A stretch of 54,198 nt of DNA from Candidatus Saganbacteria bacterium. GTDB lineage: Bacteria; Margulisbacteria; WOR-1; XYC2-FULL-46-14; WPAF01. The notes below the pieces were generated by a model. It was given only the letters and a program-made list of their open reading frames with translations, had not been told where the DNA came from and searched no databases. Location: positions 1 through 54,198 of the forward strand of contig WPAF01000002.1 in the NCBI GenBank assembly GCA_009772965.1, given 5' to 3'. The position numbers and the translations under genes were made by a program. Positions within the stretch are counted from its first letter, which is position 1; every line of letters starts with the position of its first letter. Shown here piece after piece: positions 22,678-31,671 of the stretch.

Positions 22678-23489
22678 TAAATTAGAATGTTATCAATCAG
22701 CCGGGTTGAACCGATTTTTACCGCAATTAGTATTTGTGCCGCGCCATTTGCTTTTTTAACAATTGATGCATATTCCACTTTAATAAGCGGGCTGGCGGCG
22801 AGGAACCTTTTAATAAAAGAAATTATTTTTTCGGCATTTTTGCTTTTTGCCATTTTCTTTGCTGTTTTTAGGGCTTTATAAATCAGCGAGGCCGATTTTC
22901 TTTCCACTGGGCTTAAATAAGCATTCCTGCTGCTTAAAGCAAGCCCGTCTTTTTCCCTAATAGTGGGGCAGGTTACTATTTTAATATTGAGGTTTAAATC
23001 TTTTGCCATTTTTTTGATGAGCAGCTGCTGTTGGTAGTCTTTTTTCCCAAAAAAAGCAAAATCAGGTTTTACAATATTAAATAATTTTAAAACAACTGTC
23101 GCCACCCCCTTAAAATGTCCCGGGCGGAATTCCCCGCAAAGTTTACAGCTTAAGTCTTCCACATCGACAAAAGTGCCAAAATCATTAGGATAAATGTTTT
23201 TTGCGGAAGGGGCAAAAACTATCAAAGGAGCAAAGGGTTTCAAAAGCGCTAAATCCTTCTTTAAATTCCTTGGATATTTGGCAAAATCTTCTTTTGGCCC
23301 AAACTGTGTTGGGTTTACAAAAATTGAAACAATAACCGCATCGCCGGATTTCTTTGCTTTGGAAATTAATGAAAGATGCCCCCGGTGCAATGCTCCCATG
23401 GTTGGTACAAATGAAATGTTTTTACCGCTCTTTTTAATATTATCCGAAACCCTGGACATTTCTTTTGAGGTATTGATTACTTCGATCAT
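22677..23489 (-). CDS. panC: Pantothenate synthetase
   Basis: A 270-residue ligase joining pantoate and beta-alanine with ATP. FVPTMGALHRGHLSLI carries the HIGH-like motif, GKKDYQQ and REKDGLALSSRNAYLS carry the remaining ATP and pantoate contacts. The start is coupled (ATGA) to the 33-residue membrane gene upstream. Feeds the CoA pathway that includes coaBC in this window. Confidence 0.96.
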   Translation of the reverse strand: MIEVINTSKEMSRVSDNIKKSGKNISFVPTMGALHRGHLSLISKAKKSGDAVIVSIFVNPTQFGPKEDFAKYPRNLKKDLALLKPFAPLIVFAPSAKNIYPNDFGTFVDVEDLSCKLCGEFRPGHFKGVATVVLKLFNIVKPDFAFFGKKDYQQQLLIKKMAKDLNLNIKIVTCPTIREKDGLALSSRNAYLSPVERKSASLIYKALKTAKKMAKSKNAEKIISFIKRFLAASPLIKVEYASIVKKANGAAQILIAVKIGSTRLIDNILI

Positions 23490-23587
23490 TTATTAAAGAG
23501 GTTGGCGTGCGCCAATATCCAAAGTAAAACAGCGAGGACAATAGCTAAAATTTTTATATGAAGGTTTTTTAATAGGAAGTTTTTCAT
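23486..23587 (-). CDS. 33-residue YbbR-like single-span membrane peptide
   Basis: A short frame between topA and panC that overlaps each by exactly 4 bases or fewer (ATG inside the topA stop, stop inside the panC start). The 33-residue product is Lys-rich then hydrophobic: KNLHIKILAIVLAVLLWILA (residues 7-26), ending ANLFNK. This resembles the N-terminal membrane anchor of YbbR/CdaR proteins, but there is no YbbR domain after it. It may be a remnant, or a coupling peptide for panC translation. Exact coupling on both sides favours a real gene; function unknown. Confidence 0.6.
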   Translation of the reverse strand: MKNFLLKNLHIKILAIVLAVLLWILAHANLFNK

Positions 23588-25635
23588 TCTTTTTTGTAAT
23601 CGCAGGCTTTGTTGCTGCATTTAACAACCAGGTCGCCTTTTGCTTTTTTTTCTACCAGCAAAGCATGGCATTTGGGACATGCTTCTCCTGTCGGCTTGTC
23701 CCAATAGGCAACCGTGCACTTTGGCCAGCCGCTGCAGGAGTAAAATATTTTCCCTTTCCTGGTTCTCCTGACAAGTATTTCTCCGTCGCATCCTTCTCTT
23801 GGGCATTTAATATTAAGGGATTTAATAATGGGTTTGGTGAATTTGCAATCAGGAAATCCTGAGCAAGCCATAAATTCCCCAAAACGTCCCGCCCTGATGA
23901 CAAGAAATTTTCCGCAATTGGGGCATTTCTCGTCAGTTTTAATCTCAACCTTGATGTTTTCCATTTTTTCGCTTGCCTCTTTTAAGGAAGCCTCAAAAGG
24001 GGGATAAAATTCTTTTAATACATCAAGGTATTCAAGCTTGCCGGCAACAATGTCATCAAGCGAATCTTCCATGTGGGCGGTAAATTCATAATTAAGGATA
24101 GATGGGAAATGCTTTACCAGCAGCATATTTGTGTTTTTGCCAAGCTCAGTCGGCGTAAAAACCCTGTTTTCCCTCAAAACATAACCCCTGTCTTCTATCG
24201 TGCTGATGGTTGGGGCATAAGTTGAAGGCCTTCCAATGCCCCTTTCTTCAAGCTCCTTGATTAATGATGCTTCATTGTATCTTGGCGGCGGTTCGGTAAA
24301 ATGCTGTTTTGGCTCCAATGACTCAAGCTTTAATTTTTCGCCCTCGGTAAGTTCGGGAAGCATTCCGGAATCTTCGTCTTTTTTGTCATGTGATTCGGAA
24401 TAAAGTTTTAAAAACCCGTCAAATTTAATGTTTTGTCCGTTCGCCCTAAAATTATATTGGTTAGCCAAAATGTCTGCCGCAACCAGGCTCATCACTGCAT
24501 GGCTCATCTGGCAAGCGGTAAACCGGCTCCAAATGAGAGCATATAATTTAAGCTGGTCAGGGGTTAAGCTGTCTTTTAGCTTTTGCGGTTCCCTAAATGC
24601 TGAAGTTGGCCTGATGGCTTCGTGCGCGTCCTGAGCGGATTTTTTTGCTTTATAATGGCGAGCCGATTCGGGCAAATATTCCGCGCCAAAAATTTGTTCA
24701 ATATATTTCCTGGCCTCCGCAAGCGCTTCATTTGCGATCCTGACCGAGTCTGTTCTCATGTAAGTGATAAGACCTACATGTCCTTCGCCTTTTATATCAA
24801 TGCCTTCATATAACTGCTGTGCGATGGCCATAGTTTTTTTTGCCGAATAGCCAAGCTTTCGCGACGCGTCCTGCTGAAGGGTTGCAGTAATAAAAGGCGC
24901 TGACGGATTGCGCTTTTGTTCCTTATGGGTGATTTTCTTTACAATAAAATCGGCATTTTGGCAGGCGTCCTTTATTTTTTGCGCTTCAGCCTGGTTTGGA
25001 ATTATATCCTTTGATTGGTATTTGGCGGTAAAAGCTGCGCTTAGTTTGCTAAGTAAAGCGGAAATTGACCAGTATTCCTGCGGTTTAAACTCTTCAATTT
25101 CTTTTTCTCTTTCACAAATCAACCTGACTACAACCGACTGCACCCTTCCGGCAGAAAGCCCTTTCCTTACTTTTTTCCATAAGAGAGGGGATATTTTATA
25201 GCCAACCAGCCTGTCGAGAATTCTTCTCACCTGCTGGGCGTTTACCCTGTTTAAATCAATTTCCCTGGGATGCTTTATAGCTTCCTGGACGGCATTTTTG
25301 GTTATTTCATGGAATTCTATCCTCTTGATTTTTGTGGCGTTTCCGAGAATAGCTTGCAAATGCCAGGCTATAGCTTCCCCTTCGCGGTCAGGATCAGGGG
25401 CGAGATATATTTTAGCGGCGCTATTGGCTTCTTTGGCCAATGCCTTTATTATTTTTGTCTTGCCTTTTATGGTTACATAAGTGGGGGCAAAATCATGCTC
25501 AACATCGACTCCCAGCTTGTTTCTGGGCAGATCCCTGATGTGTCCGCCGCAGGCAGTGACGGAAAAATCTTTGCCGAGAAATTTTTCAAGCGTCCTGGCT
25601 TTTGCCGGGGATTCTACGATTACTAGGTTTTTCAT
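23584..25635 (-). CDS. topA: DNA topoisomerase I
   Basis: A 683-residue type IA topoisomerase relaxing negative supercoils. The Toprim domain begins KNLVIVESPAKARTLEKFLG; DPDREGEAIAWHL has the metal-binding DxD, and the catalytic Tyr is in GLITYMRTDS. Three C-terminal zinc ribbons follow (CPNCGKF..., CPREGCDG..., CPKCHAL...CDYKKE). An ATG four codons earlier (25647) overlaps the -10 box, so ATG 25635 is preferred. First gene of a nine-gene operon reaching 20042. Confidence 0.97.
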   Translation of the reverse strand: MKNLVIVESPAKARTLEKFLGKDFSVTACGGHIRDLPRNKLGVDVEHDFAPTYVTIKGKTKIIKALAKEANSAAKIYLAPDPDREGEAIAWHLQAILGNATKIKRIEFHEITKNAVQEAIKHPREIDLNRVNAQQVRRILDRLVGYKISPLLWKKVRKGLSAGRVQSVVVRLICEREKEIEEFKPQEYWSISALLSKLSAAFTAKYQSKDIIPNQAEAQKIKDACQNADFIVKKITHKEQKRNPSAPFITATLQQDASRKLGYSAKKTMAIAQQLYEGIDIKGEGHVGLITYMRTDSVRIANEALAEARKYIEQIFGAEYLPESARHYKAKKSAQDAHEAIRPTSAFREPQKLKDSLTPDQLKLYALIWSRFTACQMSHAVMSLVAADILANQYNFRANGQNIKFDGFLKLYSESHDKKDEDSGMLPELTEGEKLKLESLEPKQHFTEPPPRYNEASLIKELEERGIGRPSTYAPTISTIEDRGYVLRENRVFTPTELGKNTNMLLVKHFPSILNYEFTAHMEDSLDDIVAGKLEYLDVLKEFYPPFEASLKEASEKMENIKVEIKTDEKCPNCGKFLVIRAGRFGEFMACSGFPDCKFTKPIIKSLNIKCPREGCDGEILVRRTRKGKIFYSCSGWPKCTVAYWDKPTGEACPKCHALLVEKKAKGDLVVKCSNKACDYKKE

Positions 25636-25645
25636 AAGAAATCCC

Positions 25646-25674
25646 ATATTAACAAACAGCTTTGATTATGTCAA
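25646..25674 (-). promoter_or_regulatory. Promoter of the topA operon
   Basis: Minus-strand TTGACA (25669-25674), 17 nt, TAATAT (25646-25651), then 10 nt to the chosen topA ATG. Supports the later start. Confidence 0.65.
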
Positions 25675-25689
25675 ATTTATATGTCCCGA

Positions 25690-25718
25690 TTGAACTTCGG
25701 GAATGATGGTAGTATAAT
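25690..25718 (+). promoter_or_regulatory. Promoter of the K+ uptake operon
   Basis: TTGAAC (25690-25695), 17 nt, TATAAT (25713-25718), then 8 nt to the ATG. The transcript should be leaderless. Its -35 region overlaps a CCCGA...TCGGG repeat arm. Confidence 0.7.
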
Positions 25719-25726
25719 TTCACCTT

Positions 25727-27058
25727 ATGGAAAAAGCTTCGCTTTTTAAACTCAGGCATAACCCAAGTATTGTTATAATTTTCAGCTTTTTGTTGATAAT
25801 TTTTATCGGGGCATTATTACTTTCGCTGCCTTTTTCCACAATTCCCGGCAAAACCACTTCATTTATTGACGCGTATTTTACCGCCAATTCCGCAACTTGC
25901 GTCACAGGCTTGGTGGTGGTTGATACCGGAACCCAGTATACATTTTGGGGGAAGCTAATAATATTAGGATTGATCCAGCTGGGCGGCTTGGGGTACATGA
26001 CTTTTTCCACATTAATTGTTATCCTTTTGCGCCAAAAAGTATTTATCTCGCAGAGGCTGGCGGTAAAAGAGGCCTTAAATATGTTTTCATCGCAGGGCGC
26101 GGCAAGATTAATAATATATGTTTTCTCTGTCGTATTTTTAGTCGAGGGCACAGGCGCGTTTGTTTTGTTTTTAAGATGGCTGCCGGAAATGGGGGCGTTT
26201 AAAGCTCTTAAATTCGGCATTTTTCATTCTGTTTCTGCTTTTTGCAATGCCGGTTTTGACATTTTTGGCAATTTTAAAAGCTTGACCGAATTTGTGGGCG
26301 ACCCGGTTGTAAATTTAACAATTATGAGTTTGATTGTAATTGGGGGCATTGGCTTTTCGGTAATCGCTGATATTATTGAAAGGCGGAAATTCTCGCTCCA
26401 TTCTAAAATTGTAATTGTATCAACAATGCTTTTGATTGTTATCGGCGCCGCTTTGATATTTGCGTTTGAAAATAATAATATTAAAACCATTGCTAATTTA
26501 TCCTTTGCCAATAAGATCTGGGCGTCTTTCTTTCAGTCTGTTTCCGCGCGTACGGCAGGCTTTAATTCAATTGACCTTGCCGGGTTAACCGGTCCCGGGA
26601 TATTTACTATAATTGCCCTGATGTTTATTGGAGCGTCTCCCGGAGGGACTGGCGGCGGTATCAAAACTACAACATTTGCCATTCTTTTGCTTACCATGAT
26701 TGCCAGTGTTTATGGCAGGTACAATACTGAAGTTTTTGGGCGCAAAATATCTTATGAGGTTGTGCGAAAAGCAATGACTATAGCTATGCTTTCTTTTGCG
26801 CTGGTTATAATTTCATCCGCAATTGTGAGCTTGCAGGGATTTAATTTTAGTTCCATACTGTTTGAGTCAACATCTGCGTTTGGAACAGTCGGCTTATCTA
26901 TGGGTATTACGACCAGGCTGAACGACCTTAGTAAAATAATGATTGCGTTAACCATGTTTGTCGGCAGGGTTGGCCCGTTAACGCTTTTTGTGGGGTTGAC
27001 TCTTACAAAAAAGGAAAAAAGGACAGAGTTTCCAAAAGAAGATATTTCAATAGGGTAA
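25727..27058 (+). CDS. K+ transporter membrane subunit, TrkH/KtrB family
   Basis: A 443-residue potassium translocating subunit with the four-fold M1-P-M2 repeat. Filter-type segments are visible as NSATCVTGLVVVD, FHSVSAFCNAGFD, SARTAGFNSID and STSAFGTVGLSMG. The gene is followed 12 nt later by its RCK-domain regulator. The size (443) matches KtrB better than the longer TrkH. Related subunits may use Na+ coupling. Leaderless start predicted. Confidence 0.94.
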   Translation: MEKASLFKLRHNPSIVIIFSFLLIIFIGALLLSLPFSTIPGKTTSFIDAYFTANSATCVTGLVVVDTGTQYTFWGKLIILGLIQLGGLGYMTFSTLIVILLRQKVFISQRLAVKEALNMFSSQGAARLIIYVFSVVFLVEGTGAFVLFLRWLPEMGAFKALKFGIFHSVSAFCNAGFDIFGNFKSLTEFVGDPVVNLTIMSLIVIGGIGFSVIADIIERRKFSLHSKIVIVSTMLLIVIGAALIFAFENNNIKTIANLSFANKIWASFFQSVSARTAGFNSIDLAGLTGPGIFTIIALMFIGASPGGTGGGIKTTTFAILLLTMIASVYGRYNTEVFGRKISYEVVRKAMTIAMLSFALVIISSAIVSLQGFNFSSILFESTSAFGTVGLSMGITTRLNDLSKIMIALTMFVGRVGPLTLFVGLTLTKKEKRTEFPKEDISIG

Positions 27059-27070
27059 AGGGGGAAAAAT

Positions 27071-27721
27071 ATGGCAAAAAAACAATTTGCGGTTTTGGGG
27101 TTGGGGCGGTTTGGGCAAAAGGTGGCAAAAGAGCTTTGCATGCGCGGGCAGGAAGTAGTTGTAATGGACAAAGATGAATCAAAAGTAAATGTAATTAAAG
27201 ACATGGTAACGCATGCTTATATCGGTGACATGACGGATGAATCGGCCATGCGCGAGGCCAATGTGCAAAATTGCGAAGTGGTTGTAATAGGCCAAAGCTC
27301 CAACATTGAATCAAATCTTTTGGCCGCCCAGCTTTGCAAAGAGCTGGCCGTAAAACAGCTGGTGGTAAAGGCCCAGTCAACACTTCATGGGAAGATATTG
27401 AAAAAACTTGGCGTGGACATGATAGTTTTTCCCGAGCAGGATACGGCCGTAAAGCTGGCCGACAAGCTTACCCTTAGGGGAATTATGGATTACATGGAAA
27501 TAAGCAGTGAGTTTGATGTTATTGAAATGAAAGCGCCGCCGGATTTTGTCAATAAAAAATTAAAAGACCTGAATTTAAGGAAAAAATACAATGTAAATGT
27601 CTTGGCGATAAGAAGAGGTTCGGAAAGCATAATGTCTCCAGATGGAGAAACGACGATTTTGGCGGAAGATATTTTAATTATGCTCGGAAATATCCAGAGC
27701 ATGGGGAAATTTTCCGGCTAG
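27071..27721 (+). CDS. K+ uptake regulatory subunit, KtrA/TrkA family
   Basis: A 216-residue RCK protein: Rossmann-type RCK_N (FAVLGLGRFGQKVAKEL, nucleotide-binding GxGxxG) and RCK_C from about 140. It forms a cytoplasmic ring gating the membrane subunit in response to ATP/ADP or NAD(H). AAAGGGGGAAAA precedes the start. Its 3' end overlaps the convergent pabB gene by 48 nt. Confidence 0.93.
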   Translation: MAKKQFAVLGLGRFGQKVAKELCMRGQEVVVMDKDESKVNVIKDMVTHAYIGDMTDESAMREANVQNCEVVVIGQSSNIESNLLAAQLCKELAVKQLVVKAQSTLHGKILKKLGVDMIVFPEQDTAVKLADKLTLRGIMDYMEISSEFDVIEMKAPPDFVNKKLKDLNLRKKYNVNVLAIRRGSESIMSPDGETTILAEDILIMLGNIQSMGKFSG

Positions 27722-28831
27722 GAATTTTGTTTTGGTCAGGCATTCATTGTATTCCCCCTCCGGGGTTGAGTACCATGTAATGCCCCCGCCAATTCCCATT
27801 TCCCCTTTTCCACCCCTTGTTAGGAGCGTTCGTATGGGCACATTAAAAAATAAATCCCTTTGGGGAGTGATGTATCCAATTGCTCCTGTATAAATATCCC
27901 TTTCTTCTTTTTCGATTTCATTTATTATTTCCATTGACCTGATCTTTGGCGCTCCGGTAACTGACCCTGAAGGAAAAACCGCTTTAAAAAGAGCGTAAAA
28001 TTTTATTTCCGGATCAATGGACGCGCAAACAGTTGAGGTCATTTGGCAAAGGGTGGTGTAGCACGCGGTTTCAAATAATTTTGGCGCGGCAACGGTTCCT
28101 GATTTTGCGATTTTCCCCAAATCATTCCTGAGCAGATCCGCAATCATTATGTTTTCTGCCCTGTTTTTTTGGTCAAAATGCAGCAGCCATTTTGAAAAAA
28201 GCCCTTTCGGCCAGGTGCCTTTCATTGGTTTTGTAATTACCCTGTCTTTGTTTTTCTTGATAAACATTTCCGGGGATAGGGAGCTTATCGTAAAGTCTTT
28301 TGTCCCAATATATGCGGGATAGGGGACTGGTTGGGTTTTTAATAATTCTTTATATAAAGCAAAAGGGCTGCCGGTGAAATCATATTTATATTTAATGCAG
28401 TAAGTTATCTGATAAGTTTCTCCTTCTCTAATATATGAACGGATTGTATTTATATTTTTAAAATAATCAGTGCGGGAAAGATTATAACCCTTGCCCCTAA
28501 ACTCATATTGGGGCGTAGTCGAGGATGAGACCTGCCTGTCCGGCAGGCAGGCATCCTCGACTACGCGTAAACTAGGTTGTCCTCCCGCCGGGGTTTTAAA
28601 GACGCCGAAATATACTAATGGGAATGAATAAGTTTTGTTGTTAAACAAACCGGGTTCAAAAGCAAAACCGGATTCATAAGAAAGAAAACCAGCCAGATAA
28701 TATCCGCTTGATACTGCCTTTTCCATTTCCTCAAAACAGCCGACTACCGAATCAAGCTTATTGCACGAAATGATTTTTTCGGGGTTTTTAAAACATATTG
28801 GTTTTTTCTCAAATTCAAATAATGCTAACAT
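27674..28831 (-). CDS. pabB: Aminodeoxychorismate synthase component I
   Basis: A 385-residue chorismate-binding enzyme of folate synthesis. The catalytic half has KPMKGTWPKG, DLLRNDLGKIAKSGTV, the FPSGSVTGAPK motif and a C-terminal MGIGGGITWYS. It is shorter than anthranilate synthase and the KPMKGT form fits PabB. Around residue 95 an in-frame palindromic repeat (28513-28566) adds about 18 residues. PabA and PabC are not nearby, so it may use ammonia or partners encoded elsewhere. Confidence 0.88.
   Translation of the reverse strand: MLALFEFEKKPICFKNPEKIISCNKLDSVVGCFEEMEKAVSSGYYLAGFLSYESGFAFEPGLFNNKTYSFPLVYFGVFKTPAGGQPSLRVVEDACLPDRQVSSSTTPQYEFRGKGYNLSRTDYFKNINTIRSYIREGETYQITYCIKYKYDFTGSPFALYKELLKTQPVPYPAYIGTKDFTISSLSPEMFIKKNKDRVITKPMKGTWPKGLFSKWLLHFDQKNRAENIMIADLLRNDLGKIAKSGTVAAPKLFETACYTTLCQMTSTVCASIDPEIKFYALFKAVFPSGSVTGAPKIRSMEIINEIEKEERDIYTGAIGYITPQRDLFFNVPIRTLLTRGGKGEMGIGGGITWYSTPEGEYNECLTKTKFLAGKFPHALDISEHN
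28513..28566. repeat. 54-bp nested palindrome inside pabB
   Basis: Outer 15-bp arms GCGTAGTCGAGGATG (28513-28527) and CATCCTCGACTACGC (28552-28566), enclosing the CCTGCCTG...CGGCAGGCAGG core seen elsewhere. Reading frame of pabB stays open through it. Confidence 0.9.
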
Positions 28832-28870
28832 ATTGAGGTCTGGATGCCGCGGCGGCTATTACATGACTGA

Positions 28871-28899
28871 TTGAATTATATCATTTTTTATTATATAAT
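28871..28899 (+). promoter_or_regulatory. Promoter of hppA
   Basis: TTGAAT (28871-28876), 17 nt, TATAAT (28894-28899). A minus-strand TATAAT at 28875-28880 in the same region may serve pabB, so the two genes share a divergent promoter region. The hppA leader is about 45 nt with AAAGGAG. Confidence 0.65.
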
Positions 28900-28950
28900 T
28901 TACGGGTTTGTTTCATTTTTAATGAAAAAGAAAGTCGAAAGGAGTAAAAA

Positions 28951-30960
28951 ATGTTAGCTTTATTGGTTTTGGGTTGCGGCCTGTTTGGTATCCTGTTTGC
29001 TTTTTACCTTTTATGGACGGTGCTCAGGGAGCCGGACGGCAATGAGCGCATGAAGGAAATATCCCAATATATTTATGATGGGGCAATGGCTTATTTAAAA
29101 AGGCAGTATATGAGTATTGCCGTTTTTATGGTGGTTGTTTTTGCCGCGTTAACTTACTTTATCAGCATTTATGTCGCGGCGGCATTTGTTTTTGGCGGAT
29201 TCTTTTCTATGCTGGCCGGTTTTATCGGCATGACTTCTGCAACTAGGGCAAATGTCCGCACTGCCGCGGCAGCCAGCAAAAATGACCAGGGGCGTTCTCT
29301 TGGCACGGCTTTTAGGGGCGGGGCGGTTATGGGAATGGCAGTTGCCAGCCTTGGTGTTATCGGAATAGTTATTATTTGGATGGCATTTAAAGATGCCGCA
29401 ACCAGGGCATTAGTTGTATCAGGCTTTTCAATGGGAGCTTCGTCAATCGCGCTTTTTGCTCGTGTCGGCGGCGGAATTTATACAAAATCAGCCGATGTCG
29501 GGGCGGATTTGGTTGGAAAAGTAGAAGCAGGAATCCCGGAAGATGATCCAAGAAATCCCGCGGTTATCGCGGATAATGTCGGGGACAATGTGGGAGATGT
29601 GGCCGGAATGGGAGCGGATCTTTTTGAATCATATGTTGGATCAGTTGTGGCAACCATTGCGTTGGGCGCTTTAATGGCGACCAATACTTTTAACTGGATG
29701 ATTTTGCCGCTGGTTCTAATCGCGGCAGGGACAATTGCCTCAGTTGCAGGGGTAATCTTTTTGAATTTTATACAAGACACAAACCCGCAAGCGGCGTTAA
29801 GATATTCTACGTATGTTGCAATGGCGATTTTTATGGCCGCGGCCTATTTTATCATTGAAAGGATCCTGCCGGGCCATGTGGGTGTTTATTGGTCAGTGCT
29901 TTCGGGTATTTTAGTCGGCATGGCCATTGGCCTGCTTTCGGAAAAGTACACATCAGGAAAAACTGTTGAAGAATTAGCCGACTCATGCAAAACCGGCGCG
30001 GCAACAAATATCATTTCCGGGCTGGCGATTGGCATGAAAAGCACGGCGTTGCCTATGCTTTCAATCTGCGCGGCTATATTAGTTTCTTATAAATTTGCCG
30101 GCCTTTACGGAATTGCGATATCCGCGGTCGGCATGCTCGGTACGACAGGGATAATTATGTCGGTTGATGCTTACGGCCCAATAGCAGATAACGCCGGCGG
30201 CATTGCGACCATGGCTGGGCTTCCGCCGGAAGCAAGAAAGATTACTGACAAACTTGATTCGTTGGGAAATACAACCGCGGCGATTGGAAAGGGATTTGCG
30301 ATTGGTTCCGCGGCGCTTACTGCGCTTGCCTTGTTTGCCGCCTATACCCAGGCGATTGGAATACATACCATAAATTTATTAGATGCCAATGTTGTGGTCG
30401 GATTCTTTATCGGAGCGCTTATGCCGTTTGTTTTTACCGCGTTAACCATGCAGGCGGTTGGACGCGCGGCTTTTTCTATGGTTCAAGAGGTGCGCAGGCA
30501 ATTTAGGGAAATAAAAGGATTGATGGAAGGAAAAGCAAAGCCGGAAATAAATAAATGCATTGACATCTCAACTAAAGCGGCGCTTAAAGAAATGATTGTC
30601 CCCGGCATATCGGCGGTTATTGTGCCAATTGTCATAGGATTATTTTTAGGCCCAATTTCATTAGGCGGATTTTTAGCGGGGTCTCTTGGAACAGGGGTGC
30701 TTTTGGCTATTATGATGGCTAATGCTGGCGGCGCGTGGGATAACGCCAAAAAATTAATTGAGGACGGCTACCTGGGCGGTAAAGGAACTCCTATTCACGC
30801 GGCGGCAGTTGTTGGAGATACAGTGGGGGATCCTTTTAAAGACACCTCCGGCCCGTCAATTAATATTTTATTAAAGCTTATGTCTATCGTGGCCTTGGTT
30901 TTTGGACCGGTAATTGCAAAATTTCATCCGATTATCCTTACAATCTTGCGCGTTAAATGA
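28951..30960 (+). CDS. hppA: Membrane-bound pyrophosphatase, K+-dependent type
   Basis: A 669-residue, about 16-helix ion-pumping pyrophosphatase. The catalytic Asp-rich segments are intact: [13 protein letters not shown], then [19 protein letters not shown], and near the end [16 protein letters not shown]. The [18 protein letters not shown] stretch has Ala where K+-independent enzymes have Lys, so it belongs to the K+-dependent group, which contains both H+ and Na+ pumps. It conserves energy from pyrophosphate; which ion it moves cannot be settled here. The K+ uptake genes are nearby. Confidence 0.95.
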   Translation: MLALLVLGCGLFGILFAFYLLWTVLREPDGNERMKEISQYIYDGAMAYLKRQYMSIAVFMVVVFAALTYFISIYVAAAFVFGGFFSMLAGFIGMTSATRANVRTAAAASKNDQGRSLGTAFRGGAVMGMAVASLGVIGIVIIWMAFKDAATRALVVSGFSMGASSIALFARVGGGIYTKSADVGADLVGKVEAGIPEDDPRNPAVIADNVGDNVGDVAGMGADLFESYVGSVVATIALGALMATNTFNWMILPLVLIAAGTIASVAGVIFLNFIQDTNPQAALRYSTYVAMAIFMAAAYFIIERILPGHVGVYWSVLSGILVGMAIGLLSEKYTSGKTVEELADSCKTGAATNIISGLAIGMKSTALPMLSICAAILVSYKFAGLYGIAISAVGMLGTTGIIMSVDAYGPIADNAGGIATMAGLPPEARKITDKLDSLGNTTAAIGKGFAIGSAALTALALFAAYTQAIGIHTINLLDANVVVGFFIGALMPFVFTALTMQAVGRAAFSMVQEVRRQFREIKGLMEGKAKPEINKCIDISTKAALKEMIVPGISAVIVPIVIGLFLGPISLGGFLAGSLGTGVLLAIMMANAGGAWDNAKKLIEDGYLGGKGTPIHAAAVVGDTVGDPFKDTSGPSINILLKLMSIVALVFGPVIAKFHPIILTILRVK

Positions 30961-30963
30961 AAA

Positions 30964-31326
30964 TCAGCTGAAGAATATTATTTGAATCGCGATGATTAGT
31001 AGATAAATTCCAAACATTCTTTTTAACAAAAGATCAGGCATTGGCTGGGCTAAAGTTGCGCCAATCAATCCCCCGACTAAAAACCCCAATGCTAAATACA
31101 GGGAAAATTTGATATTGATATTTCCCGCCTGATAATATTTAAGTGCGGCAAGGATTCCAACCGGCAAAAGAAGCGCCGCGATTGAGGTTCCCTGTGCCAT
31201 ATGCTGGGTCATTTTATACATGATCAACAAGCAGGGGATTAGTATCGTAGCTCCGCCCACTCCCAGGAGCCCGCTTAAAGTCCCGCCTGCAAGCCCTATT
31301 AAAATCAGGCCGAGAATTTCTATCAC
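30964..31326 (-). CDS. Half-length TauE/SafE-type permease
   Basis: 120 residues with about four membrane helices, beginning IEILGLILIGLAGGTLSGLLG followed by VGGATILIPCLL, the TauE/SafE (DUF81) repeat signature. Full-length members have two such halves (about 240-260 residues), so this one must dimerise to work or is a shortened form. It starts within the stop codon of the YqeY-like gene (ATGA). Confidence 0.75.
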   Translation of the reverse strand: MIEILGLILIGLAGGTLSGLLGVGGATILIPCLLIMYKMTQHMAQGTSIAALLLPVGILAALKYYQAGNINIKFSLYLALGFLVGGLIGATLAQPMPDLLLKRMFGIYLLIIAIQIIFFS

Positions 31327-31610
31327 TTCAGGTATTCCTCAACAATTTTTAATTCCGCCTCGGTTTTTTTTGCTGCTTCCGGGCGGTCAACTTTTTTTGC
31401 TTCTTCGATTGATTCTTTCAGTTCTTTCGCGTACTTGGCGATAATTTTAATAATTTCCGGATCCGGCAAATCTCCTCTTGCGTTGACATAGAGTATTTTA
31501 CTTTTCATCATCCGCAAAACCGAGAGCCGCAGTTCTTCTTTTTCTTTCATAGCTTTGGCAATATCATTGCTTATCCCTGGAAGAATAGTCTTGTTATTTT
31601 CTGTGTTCAT
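31323..31610 (-). CDS. Short GatB/YqeY-like protein
   Basis: 95 residues matching the N-terminal part of YqeY proteins (ISNDIAKAMKEKEELRLSVL, then RMMKSKI and later KYAKELKESIEEAKK, EAELKIVEEYL). YqeY is usually about 150 residues; the C-terminal helical bundle is absent. ATG 31610 is chosen because the frame upstream of it runs into the opposite gene and is not family-like. YqeY is linked to Asp/Glu-tRNA amidotransferase-like folds, but its function is unsettled. Confidence 0.7.
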   Translation of the reverse strand: MNTENNKTILPGISNDIAKAMKEKEELRLSVLRMMKSKILYVNARGDLPDPEIIKIIAKYAKELKESIEEAKKVDRPEAAKKTEAELKIVEEYLK

Positions 31611-31658
31611 AGTAAATTGATTATAAATTGTTGCTTTTAATATAGCAAGCAAATATTG

Positions 31659-31664
31659 TATAAT
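31659..31664 (+). promoter_or_regulatory. -10 box of the CDF gene, leaderless
   Basis: TATAAT 7 nt before ATG 31672. An ATG at 31663 lies inside the box itself and cannot be the start. Confidence 0.6.
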
Positions 31665-31671
31665 GGCTCCT

